The notes: generated by a model not told the origin, from the letters alone. A stretch of 64,000 nucleotides of DNA from an uncultured Roseivirga sp. (GCA_947493005.1 CANLOY010000003.1:186001-250000), one strand, 5' to 3'. Positions 23,884 through 33,361 are shown, numbered from the stretch's first letter. A program made the numbers and translations.

Positions 23884-26496
23884 TTACTCTATTCTAAGCG
23901 TTTCAACAGGGTTAGATTTAGCTACTCTAAGTGATTGCGCACTAACAGTAAGCAAAGCAATCAGCCATGAACCAATTCCTACAATTAAGAACACCACTAC
24001 TCCGATGGAAATCTTATATGTATACCCCTCGAGCCAGCTATCCATTAAATAATAAGTAACAGGTGTTGCAATCAAAAATGCTATGAACACAAGTAGGGTA
24101 AACTTTTTGGAAAGCATCATTACGATTTGAACTACAGAAGCTCCTAACACTTTTCTAATGCCCATTTCCTTCAGACGCTGTCTCACTGTAAAAGAAGCCA
24201 AACCAAACAACCCTAGAGATGCAATGATAATAGCCAAGCCTGAAAGTATACTGATCACCTTCGTCAGTTGCTGCTCTGACTGATACATAGCATCAATATG
24301 ATCATCCAGAAACTGGTATTCGAAAGGTCGATGCGGAAATAATGTAGTCCATACTGTTTCAATTTCCTCTAAAGAAGCCTGAATATCTCCACCTTTAATT
24401 TTAATATTAACCTCGCTCCAACCCCATGACTGGTGGCTCATAAACAGAGGTTCTACTTTCAAGTTCAGTTTGTTATAATTAAAGTCTTTAACAATTCCCA
24501 CAATGGTACCTAAAGTATCTACTCCTCCAAAGTCAAATGGCATACCTAATACTTCCGAACCATCCGCTTTCAGTATTTTTGCCAAGCTTTCATTAACCAC
24601 AAAGCTTTTCCCTTGTGCATCCATAGCATAATCATCACTCAATGCTCTTCCATCCAACACTTCTATGTTATAGAATTCAAAGAAGTTATTGGCAACAGAA
24701 ACAAATGAGCTGGAGCCATTAATAGTTGCTGTATCCCCCTCATATGTTATACCGGTTTGATGCAGGTTATTACCCAATCGTTGACTTGTACCTGTAACAT
24801 CAACTATGTTTGGCTGATTAATCAATTCGCTTTTAAGCAAGTCATATTTTTCATTAGTATCATTGTACATGTCAAGCATTACCGTCAATTCCTTATCAAA
24901 ACCCAAATCAAGATTCTGCATAAAGTTTAATTGACGAGTAGCTACTGTAGTACCAATTATGATTGTAATGGCTATTGCGTACTGGAATACCACAAGGGCG
25001 TTCCTGAAAAATGACTTTCCTCCTGTAGATCCATTTCCTTTGAGTGCAACAGCAGGGTTGAAACCCGACATAACCAACGCTGGATAAATACCAGACAATA
25101 GACCTATAGCCATAGTAACAGCAAGTATCAGAAGCAAATTAAAAGGCTCGAAAAACAATGACATGCTCAAGTCTCTGTCAATGATCTGAATTAAGGAACC
25201 AATTGAGGCAAAGCAGAGACCTATGGCTATAGTCAACGCCAATAAAGACAACAATACTGACTCTAAGATAAACTGACCAGTGATTTGTCCTTTGAAAGCA
25301 CCAATTGATTTTCTTACACCTACTTCTCTGGATCTTGTTGCGGCACGGGCCGTAGAAAGATTCATAAAGTTAATACTGGCAATCAACAGCACGAAAAAGG
25401 CCAATATCACAAATATATTGACAGAGCTTCTGGCAAACTTTTTATGGTTATTATAATCATGCGTAATATCCATTGAGCCTAGATGGACATCACTCAAAGG
25501 CTGAAGAAATAACTCATAGGCTTCAAGAATCTCCTCTCCCAGGTATTTTACCAGAAAGTCGTCAAACTTTGCTTCCAATGCAGGAACGTCCACATTATTG
25601 GCTAGTTGTAGGTAGGTATTGAGGTAGTTTGAACCCCAACCATTTCTTCTACGCTCATCATCCCATGCTTTTGTACTTATCAATGCATCAAATTGAAGAT
25701 GGGAATTATCAGGAACATCTTCCATCACTGCCGCCACCTTCATATTCACGTTATCATTGGGTAGTTTAAGTAGCTTTCCTATAGGGTTTTCATTACCAAA
25801 AATTCGTTCTGATACATGCTTTGAAAGAATTACATTGAACATATCATCGAAAACTTCTTCTTTGTTTCCAGACAATAATTTAAAGTCGAACATTTCCAGA
25901 AAGGATGTGTCAACCCGGACTACTTCATTGATATAATGCTGAGTACCATCTAATTCAACCAAGGTTTTTCCCATGGTCCAGAACCGTGAGAAATTAATGA
26001 TCTCTGGGTAATCATTAACCAGGTTAGGACCCATTGGGTACATTGAAAGTGCCACTTTCTGTGCGGATACTGCGCCAAAAGTTTGTACCTCATCGAGGCG
26101 ATAAATACTTGACTTCTTTTGATGAAACCCATCAAAGCTTCTCTCATTGTTTACAAACAACAGAATTAGTAGGCAACTGGCCATTCCCAGTGCCAGACCA
26201 AATATGTTAATGAATGAATAACCCTTGTGTTTCAAAAGGTTTCTAAATGCGATTTTGAAATAGTTTTTGTACATGACCAGTGGATTATAAAAATTGAGTT
26301 TTCGTCTTAAATGTATGTTGCGAACAGAACTGAAAACATTGACCATATACAGCCAACGTGCTTTTGTCAAACTTACAGTCTCGGTTTGTTCGTAAAAGAT
26401 TTCTGTTAAGTCTCCATCAATATCATCAAACAAGTCTTCTGAAATAATCAGCTTCAGAAACTTCCTGCTCAACTTTGGTGGATTAATTTCTCTCAT
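23884..26496 (-). CDS. MacB/FtsX-like permease with N-terminal prefix domain
   Basis: An 870-residue inner-membrane protein. Residues 1-70 form the permease prefix domain found in Bacteroidota permeases encoded beside PadR (PPKLSRKFLKLI, GDLTEIFYEQ). Then a first half (transmembrane segment, MacB-type periplasmic core, three FtsX helices with REVGVRKSIGA) and a second half of the same layout with KEMGIRKVLGA and the tail NPVETLRIE. It carries no ATPase. ATG 26496 overlaps the stop of the padR-like gene (TAATG), so a 33-base upstream extension is rejected. It probably works as a mechanotransmission or export permease with an ATPase coded elsewhere. Confidence 0.88.
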   Translation of the reverse strand: MREINPPKLSRKFLKLIISEDLFDDIDGDLTEIFYEQTETVSLTKARWLYMVNVFSSVRNIHLRRKLNFYNPLVMYKNYFKIAFRNLLKHKGYSFINIFGLALGMASCLLILLFVNNERSFDGFHQKKSSIYRLDEVQTFGAVSAQKVALSMYPMGPNLVNDYPEIINFSRFWTMGKTLVELDGTQHYINEVVRVDTSFLEMFDFKLLSGNKEEVFDDMFNVILSKHVSERIFGNENPIGKLLKLPNDNVNMKVAAVMEDVPDNSHLQFDALISTKAWDDERRRNGWGSNYLNTYLQLANNVDVPALEAKFDDFLVKYLGEEILEAYELFLQPLSDVHLGSMDITHDYNNHKKFARSSVNIFVILAFFVLLIASINFMNLSTARAATRSREVGVRKSIGAFKGQITGQFILESVLLSLLALTIAIGLCFASIGSLIQIIDRDLSMSLFFEPFNLLLILAVTMAIGLLSGIYPALVMSGFNPAVALKGNGSTGGKSFFRNALVVFQYAIAITIIIGTTVATRQLNFMQNLDLGFDKELTVMLDMYNDTNEKYDLLKSELINQPNIVDVTGTSQRLGNNLHQTGITYEGDTATINGSSSFVSVANNFFEFYNIEVLDGRALSDDYAMDAQGKSFVVNESLAKILKADGSEVLGMPFDFGGVDTLGTIVGIVKDFNYNKLNLKVEPLFMSHQSWGWSEVNIKIKGGDIQASLEEIETVWTTLFPHRPFEYQFLDDHIDAMYQSEQQLTKVISILSGLAIIIASLGLFGLASFTVRQRLKEMGIRKVLGASVVQIVMMLSKKFTLLVFIAFLIATPVTYYLMDSWLEGYTYKISIGVVVFLIVGIGSWLIALLTVSAQSLRVAKSNPVETLRIE

Positions 26497-26822
26497 TAAG
26501 GTGCAGATATTTGTGGTACCACATTCCAAAATGCCTCTCTAGCCTGCTTGGATTCTCTCAGTGTATTGTAACCATGATTAGTTACTTTAAATAGCCGTTT
26601 GTTCTTTCCACCACGTTTAGCTACTGCTCCTCCTCTTGAAGACTCAAGAAACCCTTTGTCCTCCATTCGGTAAAGTGCTGTATGAATAGCAGAGATATTG
26701 GCTTTTCTATTGACCCTTTCTTCAAGCTCTGCTTGGATTGATACCGCATACGCATTATCAGTTAGCGAAGCCACAGCCAGTAAAACCAGCTCTTCAAACT
26801 CTCCCAAGTGTATTCCTTTCAT
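26496..26822 (-). CDS. PadR-family transcriptional regulator
   Basis: A 108-residue winged-helix repressor. LGEFEELVLLAVASLTDNAYAVSIQAELE is the standard start and NISAIHTALYRMEDKGFLESS covers the recognition helix and wing. GKNKRLFKVTNHGYNTL closes the wing. It is co-translated with the prefix-domain permease that follows (TAATG overlap), so it is expected to control that permease. Two 22-base direct repeats lie in its promoter. Confidence 0.93.
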   Translation of the reverse strand: MKGIHLGEFEELVLLAVASLTDNAYAVSIQAELEERVNRKANISAIHTALYRMEDKGFLESSRGGAVAKRGGKNKRLFKVTNHGYNTLRESKQAREAFWNVVPQISAP

Positions 26823-26840
26823 GTTTCAAAGAAAGTGATA

Positions 26841-26895
26841 TTCATCATAATTGTAAACATTATTGCGACTATTTTCATCACATTTGTAAACATTA
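26841..26895. promoter_or_regulatory. Two 22-base direct repeats before padR
   Basis: The motif TTCATCA-N3-TTGTAAACATTA occurs at 26841-26862 and 26874-26895, 20 of 22 positions identical and exactly 33 bases apart (about three helical turns). Both sit in the 203-base divergent region between the padR-like gene and the AraC-like gene. Likely binding sites for the PadR protein. Confidence 0.5.
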
Positions 26896-26980
26896 AACCG
26901 AAACAATTCGAAATGGTTACAGGTTTATGGAAAAAAATGGCGCTAATCCACAACAATAAAGCTTTCCTGTAATTCTCAGC

Positions 26981-27002
26981 AGCATAAGATTTTTCTTATG
27001 CT
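26981..27002. promoter_or_regulatory. Dyad upstream of AraC-family gene
   Basis: AGCATAAG and CTTATGCT (8-base arms, 6-base loop ATTTTT) lie 24-45 bases before the AraC-family start. Probably an operator; the loop T-run is inside, not after, the stem, so it is not a terminator. Confidence 0.35.
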
Positions 27003-27025
27003 CAATACACCTTATCTTAAACTTC

Positions 27026-27820
27026 ATGATTTTTGAACGAATTGAACCGAGGAGCTCTCTATCACACATAATTCAGTGCTTTTGGCACGTTGACAGTCTT
27101 GACGACACCACCCCTCAGCGTCAGAAAATCATTCCTGATGGATCTCCGGAAATCATTTTTCATTATGGTGATCCTTATAAAACTAATATATCGGGAAGTT
27201 GGGAGATGCAAGAAATGCAGCTGCTAGCTGGCCAAATCAGGAATCACTTTCATCTTGAAAACACAGGTCATTCCGGTATGATTGGTATTAAGTTTATTCC
27301 AACCGCACTCACCAGATTATTTGGTATTGATATGTCGCAGGTCACTGACCAGGTGGTATCACTGAATTCAAAAATCCCTGACTTCCCTAAAGTGACTCTA
27401 TCTAACGTTGACAACAAACAGGAATTCATAAATGAAATTCAGTATAACTTTGAAAAGCTACTCCCTTCAAAGGAGGACAACTCTCATATTGAAACCGCAG
27501 TTTCCCACCTTCTCAAAGCCAAAGGTTTAATTTCAATTGCAGACCTATGCAAACTTGTAGATTTAAGTGAGCGACAACTGGAAAGGCTATTTGCAAAGTA
27601 TGTTGGACTAAGCCCTAAGTTTTATTGTAGAGTAATCAGGATGAAATATGTTTTCGAACTGATGCAAGCCAATGACAATTCATGGAGTGACCTGGTTTAT
27701 CAATCAGGTTTTTACGATCAATCCCATTTCATAAAGAATTTCAAAGAGTTTACAGGTGAAGACCCTACCAATTATGGTTTTAGCATTGAAAACATGGCCA
27801 ATTTTCACCTGAAAGAATAG
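27026..27820 (+). CDS. AraC-family regulator with DUF6597-like sensor domain
   Basis: A 264-residue transcription factor. The N-terminal cupin-like part (IQCFWHVDS, QRQKIIPDGSPEIIFHYGDPY, GIKFIPTALTRLFG) matches the DUF6597-type domain. The C-terminal HTH_18 pair covers about 165-258: ISIADLCKLVDLSERQLERLFAKYVGLSPKFY and WSDLVYQSGFYDQSHFIKNFKEFTGEDP. The ligand is unknown. A 59-base gap leads to the DUF6265 gene downstream, which it may activate. Confidence 0.88.
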   Translation: MIFERIEPRSSLSHIIQCFWHVDSLDDTTPQRQKIIPDGSPEIIFHYGDPYKTNISGSWEMQEMQLLAGQIRNHFHLENTGHSGMIGIKFIPTALTRLFGIDMSQVTDQVVSLNSKIPDFPKVTLSNVDNKQEFINEIQYNFEKLLPSKEDNSHIETAVSHLLKAKGLISIADLCKLVDLSERQLERLFAKYVGLSPKFYCRVIRMKYVFELMQANDNSWSDLVYQSGFYDQSHFIKNFKEFTGEDPTNYGFSIENMANFHLKE

Positions 27821-27879
27821 CATGTCGGTTTTTTACTATACTTCCAGAATACCAACATTTAATTTGCGATAAAAACGAT

Positions 27880-28356
27880 ATGAAAACCTACATCAGTGTA
27901 TTTCTTTTCCTTGCGGTTTGTTCCGCATCTTACGGTCAGGCCTCTCCTTCCAAATCAGTTAAGGACAATTTTAACAAACTAGAGTGGGTTTTAGGGAAAT
28001 GGGAAAGAACTGGTCTTCGCTCAGGGTCAAGTGCTTATGAAAGCTGGAAAAAAACTTCAGCATACTCCTTTGAAGGAATTGGTGTAAGCATGACCGGAAG
28101 CGACACCACATTTGTGGAAAAGCTAAGGATTGAGATCAAAGATGATAAAATCTACTATGTAGCTGATGTAAGGCAAAATGCCAAGCCGGTTTACTTTGAG
28201 CTAACAGAAATTTCAGCACAGGGATTTGTGAGTAAAAACATGGAGCATGACTTTCCAAAAGTGATTTCTTACTCACTGAAAGAGAATCGGTTAACAGCCA
28301 TAATTTCTGATGGAGGAAGTAAAAAAATGTTATTTACTTTTAAACAAAGCCAATAA
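27880..28356 (+). CDS. DUF6265 family exported protein
   Basis: A 158-residue secreted or periplasmic protein. The signal peptide is residues 1-19 (VCSASYGQ at its end). The mature part has the DUF6265 layout, a single-domain beta-rich fold: KLEWVLGKWER with the conserved GxW motif, YESWKK, FVEKLRIEIKDDKIYYVADV, and MEHDFPKVISY. Function is not known. A paralog is at 45170; both start with the same 16 bases AAAAACGATATGAAAA across the ATG. It is followed by a small dyad and the Bax-like gene. Confidence 0.78.
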   Translation: MKTYISVFLFLAVCSASYGQASPSKSVKDNFNKLEWVLGKWERTGLRSGSSAYESWKKTSAYSFEGIGVSMTGSDTTFVEKLRIEIKDDKIYYVADVRQNAKPVYFELTEISAQGFVSKNMEHDFPKVISYSLKENRLTAIISDGGSKKMLFTFKQSQ

Positions 28357-28395
28357 AGTCACCTTTTGAAGGTGTCAATTCACTAACAAAAAGGG

Positions 28396-28403
28396 TATCT
28401 TTG
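28396..28403 (+). promoter_or_regulatory. Candidate -7 box, glucosaminidase gene
   Basis: TATCTTTG is a perfect match to the Bacteroidota TAnnTTTG box, ending 5 bases before ATG 28409, so transcription would begin at or near the start codon. A perfect dyad CACCTT-TTG-AAGGTG at 28360-28374 lies just upstream and may end the previous transcript. No clear -33 box. Confidence 0.4.
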
Positions 28404-28408
28404 AGGCA

Positions 28409-29251
28409 ATGTCTGGTGAAGCCAAAGTTGTCTCTTTGTTCGTTCTTATCCTTTCAGGACTAATCATTGCCAACTCTTATAAGGAAAAAGCTCCTGAGGT
28501 TGAATATGAAATTGTTCTTCAAACAGAATTGCGAACTGTTACATCAGACGTTGACATTGAGCAAATTACGGATAGCCTAGTCAAGCCAATTCTTTATCAG
28601 AATATTAGTCACCTTGAAGAGTTAAAGCCTTTTGAAGAAAAGTCTCGGTTTATCAATATACTGCTTCCAGCTATTCTTGTGGCCAAATACAATATTAATC
28701 AAGAACTTAGAAAACTCAGTGAACTAGAGTTCAATCAGAACTGGTCTGGGGAAGACAGTACATTTTTCAAGCAACTTTCTAAAAGTTATAAAACTGATGA
28801 TCTCCAACTGCTGAAAACTCGCTTGATTACCCACCCCAATAGTATAGTTTTAGCTCAAGCCGCAGTAGAATCAGGCTGGGGCCGTTCTCGTTTTTTCAGA
28901 GAGGCCAATAACCTTTTTGGGATTTGGTCATACAACTCAAATGAGCCGCGCATCAGGGCAAGTTTTAGCAGACCAGAGTATCAAGTTTATTTAAGAAAAT
29001 ATGGAAATGTATCTGAATCTATTGTAGACTATTTCAGAACAATTGGCAGAACAAGGGCATATAGCGCCTTCAGAAAAAAGAGAATCGGAACCACAAACAT
29101 AGACGAACTGCTACCTTTGCTAAGTGCGTATTCTGAACGAGGGGAAGCATATGTGAGTCAACTCCGGTCAATTATTAAGTTTAATGATTTTGAACAGTAC
29201 GACACATACACTATTGACTCTGCATATTTTATACCTAAAGCCATAAACTAA
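28409..29251 (+). CDS. Bax-like glucosaminidase
   Basis: A 280-residue peptidoglycan hydrolase of the Bax/FlgJ glucosaminidase family, which cleaves beta-N-acetylglucosaminyl bonds. A hydrophobic segment at about 8-22 probably anchors it to the inner membrane, facing the periplasm. The catalytic motif is visible as AQAAVESGWGRSRFFREANNLFG with the expected acid Glu in VES. The C-terminal part (YLRKYGNVSESIVDYFRTIGRTRAY, RKKRIGT) is typical of Bax. The next gene, a polysaccharide deacetylase, starts 5 bases after the stop, so the two are an operon. Confidence 0.87.
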   Translation: MSGEAKVVSLFVLILSGLIIANSYKEKAPEVEYEIVLQTELRTVTSDVDIEQITDSLVKPILYQNISHLEELKPFEEKSRFINILLPAILVAKYNINQELRKLSELEFNQNWSGEDSTFFKQLSKSYKTDDLQLLKTRLITHPNSIVLAQAAVESGWGRSRFFREANNLFGIWSYNSNEPRIRASFSRPEYQVYLRKYGNVSESIVDYFRTIGRTRAYSAFRKKRIGTTNIDELLPLLSAYSERGEAYVSQLRSIIKFNDFEQYDTYTIDSAYFIPKAIN

Positions 29252-29256
29252 CTTAA

Positions 29257-30285
29257 ATGAACAAAGGCTTACTACTCACCTTTACCTTTCTAATCAACTT
29301 CAATTGTTTAGCATTTCAACAGGGTAATTTTTCTGCCTTTGTTTATCACAGGTTTGGAGATGATCGGTTCCCATCCACTAACATTAGCTTATCAAACTTT
29401 GAAAGTCATCTAAAGTTCCTCAAAGAAAACAACTATGAGGTACAACCATTGTCCGAAACTCTATCCCGCCTAAACAGCAAGAAAAAGCGCATGCCTAATG
29501 CTGCTGTGATTACCATTGACGATGCCTATAAGAGTTTTTATGAAAATGGCTGGCCATTGTTGAAAAAGTATGGTTTCAAGGCTACACTTTATGTGAACAC
29601 AAAAACAGTAGGTGCTCCAGATTACATGACATGGGATGAGATAAAAGAAGTAGCTGCTTCAGGAATCGAGATTGGCAACCATTCTCATGGCCATAATTAC
29701 TTTTTAAATGGGCGAACTATTCAATTATTTATAGATGACCTTAAGGAAAGTCACCTAAGCTTTCAAAAACATTTAAATTCAGTTCCTGATACTTATGCCT
29801 ACCCTTATGGAGAATGGAATGAAGAAATGGCATATGTATTGGACACCATTGGGTATAAGTCTGCTGCTGCCCAAAACTCTGGTGTTGTCCATACCAATTC
29901 AGAAAGGTTTTCACTTCCACGTTTCCCAATGCCTGATGCCTATGCGGACCTGGATCAATTCAAACAGAAACTACAGGTGAGTGCCATAGAAGTTACTGAA
30001 AGTAAAATGATTTCATCGGGTTACTTAGGGTCTATGAGCAGGCCCAGATTAAAAGTCTGGTTTAAAGAAAAACATTTTAGGCTAGACCAGCTACAATGTT
30101 TCATACAGGGCTCTCCTGCGCAGAAATCTATAACTGTTGAGAGAAATGATTTAGTGGAATTGTCTGTATGGCCAAAAAACAAACTAAACAAACGCAGAAC
30201 CCTTTTTACGATAACTGTACCAGATGTCAATGGAATTTGGCACTGGTACAGTTATTCATGGGTAATTCCAAGTATAGAAAATTAG
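29257..30285 (+). CDS. Polysaccharide deacetylase family protein
   Basis: A 342-residue exported NodB-type deacetylase. Signal peptide 1-20 (FNCLAFQQG). Motif 1 is TIDDAYKSF (the usual TFDDG with the first two Asp kept), motif 2 is NHSHGHNYF, giving the metal-binding His pair; YAYPYGEWNEEM supplies the third motif. A C-terminal beta-rich extra domain of about 100 residues (240-342) precedes the end. With the adjacent glucosaminidase it suggests peptidoglycan or exopolysaccharide trimming. The stop lies 2 bases from the convergent permease gene. Confidence 0.87.
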   Translation: MNKGLLLTFTFLINFNCLAFQQGNFSAFVYHRFGDDRFPSTNISLSNFESHLKFLKENNYEVQPLSETLSRLNSKKKRMPNAAVITIDDAYKSFYENGWPLLKKYGFKATLYVNTKTVGAPDYMTWDEIKEVAASGIEIGNHSHGHNYFLNGRTIQLFIDDLKESHLSFQKHLNSVPDTYAYPYGEWNEEMAYVLDTIGYKSAAAQNSGVVHTNSERFSLPRFPMPDAYADLDQFKQKLQVSAIEVTESKMISSGYLGSMSRPRLKVWFKEKHFRLDQLQCFIQGSPAQKSITVERNDLVELSVWPKNKLNKRRTLFTITVPDVNGIWHWYSYSWVIPSIEN

Positions 30286-30287
30286 TT

Positions 30288-32972
30288 TTACTCTACCCTT
30301 AATGCTTTTACCGGATTAGCTTTAGATACCTTGATGGCATGGTAGCTTATTACCAGCAATGTAATTATTAAGGTTAAGAGCCCGCTTAAACCAAACTCCC
30401 AAACACCGATGTTCACTTTGTAGGCAAAGTCGTTCAGCCAGTTGGTCATAAAGAAGTAAGTGACTGGCACTGAAAGTACAATGGCAATTAAAAGCTGAAT
30501 AGAGAATCCTCTAAAGAGCATAAGGAATATGGTTTGCGGGGAAGCTCCAAGAATCTTTCTTATACCTATTTCTTTGACTTTGGTATTTGCCACCAGTATC
30601 ATTAATCCTAACAAACCAAACGAGGCTATCAGAATACTTAAAACAGTAGCAATTCCAATGATTTGATTAACACGAGCCTCATCTTGATATTCCAGGCGTA
30701 GTCGCTCATCTACGAAATCAAACCTCAACTCTTCTCCTTGAAATAGTCCAGACCAACTATCTTCTAAGATGCTCTGAACATTGAGTAAGCTCTCCCCAGT
30801 GTATTTAAAAACTAATTTAGGAATTGGGTTATCTCCTACAGAAATATCGTTTATGCCCTGCATAATTGGGGCAATATTCTGAGTAATTACCAAAGGGTTG
30901 ACAGTTGTATGAAGTGATTGATAATTGAAATTTTCTGTAACACCAATTATTCTGTGACTCCCGAAATCATCTCCCGGAAGTTTTTTCCCAATTGGGTCTT
31001 CAAGCCCAAAGAAATCTACAGCTGCTTGATTTAGAATAATTCCTTCGCGTTTATCAATATCCAAATCGGGATTAAAACCCCTGCCTTCTTTAATTTTTAT
31101 ATCAAAAGCAGAAAGGTAAAAAGGATCCGTGACCAAAAGTCTGAATTGTTTAAATTGTCCTTTGGTGTCATTAAACCCTACCGTTGTCCAACCTGCATTT
31201 CCGAAAACATGAGTTCCAGCTCCTATATCTGAAATTGAAGCATTAGATGCCAACTGATTCTTTAGAAGCTTGGCGTTTTCAAAACCACTGTTTATTGCTT
31301 CTGACATTCCTCTGGAATCTGGGCTTCTATAAAGCCTTACAGAAACCATAGCCTCTCTGTTAAAGCCTAAATCTGCATTTTGCATAAACTGCATCTGCTT
31401 CTTCATAATAAGTGTACCACTAATCAGAAAAACCGTGAGTAGTAATTGAAACACCACAAGAGATTTTCTAAGCCAATTACCTCCAAAGTTCCTGCTGTTA
31501 TTTCCTCTTAAAACAGAGGTTAGTCTCAGCTTGGAGAGTACAAAAGCGGGATAAAAACCAGTTAACAAACCAACCGCTAAAGCGATAAGTAAATAAAGTC
31601 CAATGCTTGATAAGTCAAGAGGTAACTGTAGTTGTGTATTGGCAAAACTGTTAAAGACCGGCAGTAACAAAAATGACAACACCACTCCTATTACGGTAGC
31701 AAAAAATGAGATTAAAACACTTTCAGATAAAAAATGCCAGATGAGACCACTTTGCTGTGCACCAACCACTTTTCTCACACCAACTTCTTTAGATCGTTTA
31801 ATTGACTGACCTGTAGACAGCGTTGTATAGTTGATGCAAGCGATAACAAGAACCAACAAACCAATTGTACCTAGAATGTAAACGTATTTTGAATTTCCTA
31901 CTGGCATTTGCCCTGCCGGGAAATCAGAATTCAAATGTATATCTTCAAGAGGCTGCATACCGAGTTGGTACTCTCCTTCTGCCACACGGTCTCCTAATAC
32001 AGTCTTGATCATTTCCGGAAACTTTGCCTCAGCCGTATGAACATTAGTACCCTCTTTCAAAAGCACATAAGTTTCGGCCGAGATATTAAACCAGGCTTGC
32101 AATACCTGCTTTGAATAGTACTGCTCCTTATCTGCATTAGAAACCATCATATTGAAGCTAAACCCAGTATTTTTAGGTAGGTCTTTAAAAACCGCAGAAA
32201 CGGTGAATTGCCTTTTTTCCCCTCCCACTTCTACAGTAAGTGCCTTACCAACTGCATCTTCCTTTCCGAAGTACTTGGTGGCATAACTTTCAGACAGCGC
32301 AATACCATTTCTATCCGCCAGTGGCGCTGTTACGTTTCCTCTTAATACCGGAAAACTGAAGACAGAGAAAAAGTTTGGACTTGCAACAGCTACACGTTCA
32401 TTTATTCGACCTTCTCCTTCCCCTACAAGGAAATTGAAACCATCAAACTGGACTGTCTCTTCTATTTCAGGGATATTGGCTTCTAAGGCAGGAGCTAATG
32501 GTTGAGCTGATTCAGTATAGAAAAACACTTGCCCTTCACCATAATCTTCTTTTGCCCAAACCCTGTAAATACGACCTCCATTTTCATGAAAGGTATCAAA
32601 ACTTACCTCCTGCTTGATATAAAGAGAGATCATAAGGAAACAAGCAAGGCCAACAGCAATACTTGAAACATTCAGAACTGTATTAATCTTTTGCTGCCAC
32701 AATACTCTGGCAGCTACTTTAAAATTGTTTCGGGTCATTGTTATAAAATTTGAGTTTGACTTTTTTGACTTCTTTAGATTGGACCACCTGAAAAACCTGA
32801 GTACATTCCAGACAAATCCCAGTTTTGCTTTCAAGATTTTCCCAGCTTCTACTCTACGGTCAAAAATCTCGTATGCATCTCCTTGTATCTCTTCCAAAAA
32901 TTCAGTTTTGCAATAGAATTGTAGAAAGCGATCTGCCCATTTGGGTGGTGATATTTTAGAGTTACGGTTCAA
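30288..32972 (-). CDS. MacB/FtsX-like permease with prefix domain (second)
   Basis: An 894-residue inner-membrane permease and the closest functional parallel to the gene at 23884. The prefix domain (1-70; SPPKWADRFLQFYC, IQGDAYEIFDRR) is followed by two MacB-type halves, with KEVGVRKVVGA in the first FtsX unit and KEIGIRKILGA in the second; the tail is NPVKALRVE. The start appears to be TTG at 32972, 2 bases after the PadR stop, because no ATG occurs in frame before the prefix domain. No ATPase domain is present. Confidence 0.87.
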   Translation of the reverse strand: MNRNSKISPPKWADRFLQFYCKTEFLEEIQGDAYEIFDRRVEAGKILKAKLGFVWNVLRFFRWSNLKKSKKSNSNFITMTRNNFKVAARVLWQQKINTVLNVSSIAVGLACFLMISLYIKQEVSFDTFHENGGRIYRVWAKEDYGEGQVFFYTESAQPLAPALEANIPEIEETVQFDGFNFLVGEGEGRINERVAVASPNFFSVFSFPVLRGNVTAPLADRNGIALSESYATKYFGKEDAVGKALTVEVGGEKRQFTVSAVFKDLPKNTGFSFNMMVSNADKEQYYSKQVLQAWFNISAETYVLLKEGTNVHTAEAKFPEMIKTVLGDRVAEGEYQLGMQPLEDIHLNSDFPAGQMPVGNSKYVYILGTIGLLVLVIACINYTTLSTGQSIKRSKEVGVRKVVGAQQSGLIWHFLSESVLISFFATVIGVVLSFLLLPVFNSFANTQLQLPLDLSSIGLYLLIALAVGLLTGFYPAFVLSKLRLTSVLRGNNSRNFGGNWLRKSLVVFQLLLTVFLISGTLIMKKQMQFMQNADLGFNREAMVSVRLYRSPDSRGMSEAINSGFENAKLLKNQLASNASISDIGAGTHVFGNAGWTTVGFNDTKGQFKQFRLLVTDPFYLSAFDIKIKEGRGFNPDLDIDKREGIILNQAAVDFFGLEDPIGKKLPGDDFGSHRIIGVTENFNYQSLHTTVNPLVITQNIAPIMQGINDISVGDNPIPKLVFKYTGESLLNVQSILEDSWSGLFQGEELRFDFVDERLRLEYQDEARVNQIIGIATVLSILIASFGLLGLMILVANTKVKEIGIRKILGASPQTIFLMLFRGFSIQLLIAIVLSVPVTYFFMTNWLNDFAYKVNIGVWEFGLSGLLTLIITLLVISYHAIKVSKANPVKALRVE

Positions 32973-32974
32973 GC

Positions 32975-33301
32975 TTAATTGAATGAGATATCTGGAATTC
33001 TGTTATAAAGTCTCATTCTCATAGATTGAGCTTCGTCTAGTGCCTTCTTACCAAAGGCTGTAAGTTCGAAATAGCGTTTGCGCCTTCCCCCTCTTTCATT
33101 AGTTGCGCCTCCCATCTCACTTTTAACGAAGCCTTTCTCATCCAACCTTCTCAAAGCTGAATGAATTGCACTGATATTAACCGACCTGTCTGCTTCTTTC
33201 TTAATCTCATCCATTACTGCCACACCATAAGCCTCGGGGTACAGTGCCCCTACAGTGAGCAATACCAATTCTTCAAATTCGCCTAGATAAGTTCCTTTCA
33301 T
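32975..33301 (-). CDS. PadR-family transcriptional regulator (second)
   Basis: A 108-residue winged-helix protein, same length as the one at 26496 and alignable throughout: LGEFEELVLLTVGALYPEAYGVAVMDEI, NISAIHSALRRLDEKGFVKSE, RGGRRKRYFELTAFGKKAL. Together with the permease it forms a coupled pair with a 2-base gap. Its promoter has three nested dyads and differs from that of the first PadR gene, so the two regulators probably read different sites. Confidence 0.93.
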   Translation of the reverse strand: MKGTYLGEFEELVLLTVGALYPEAYGVAVMDEIKKEADRSVNISAIHSALRRLDEKGFVKSEMGGATNERGGRRKRYFELTAFGKKALDEAQSMRMRLYNRIPDISFN

Positions 33302-33306
33302 ACTAA

Positions 33307-33361
33307 GTGTAATTATTAGTTACACAAATATAAAAGAAATATATCTTTCATATTTGTACAA
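33307..33361. promoter_or_regulatory. Nested dyads in second padR promoter
   Basis: Three consecutive symmetric elements: GTGTAA...TTACAC (33307-33325, 19 bases), a 30-base AT-rich dyad 33326-33355 with 13 of 15 pairs, flanked by AAATAT/ATATTT, and TTGTACAA at 33354-33361. They fill the space directly in front of the padR start codon, as expected for an autoregulated repressor. Confidence 0.5.
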
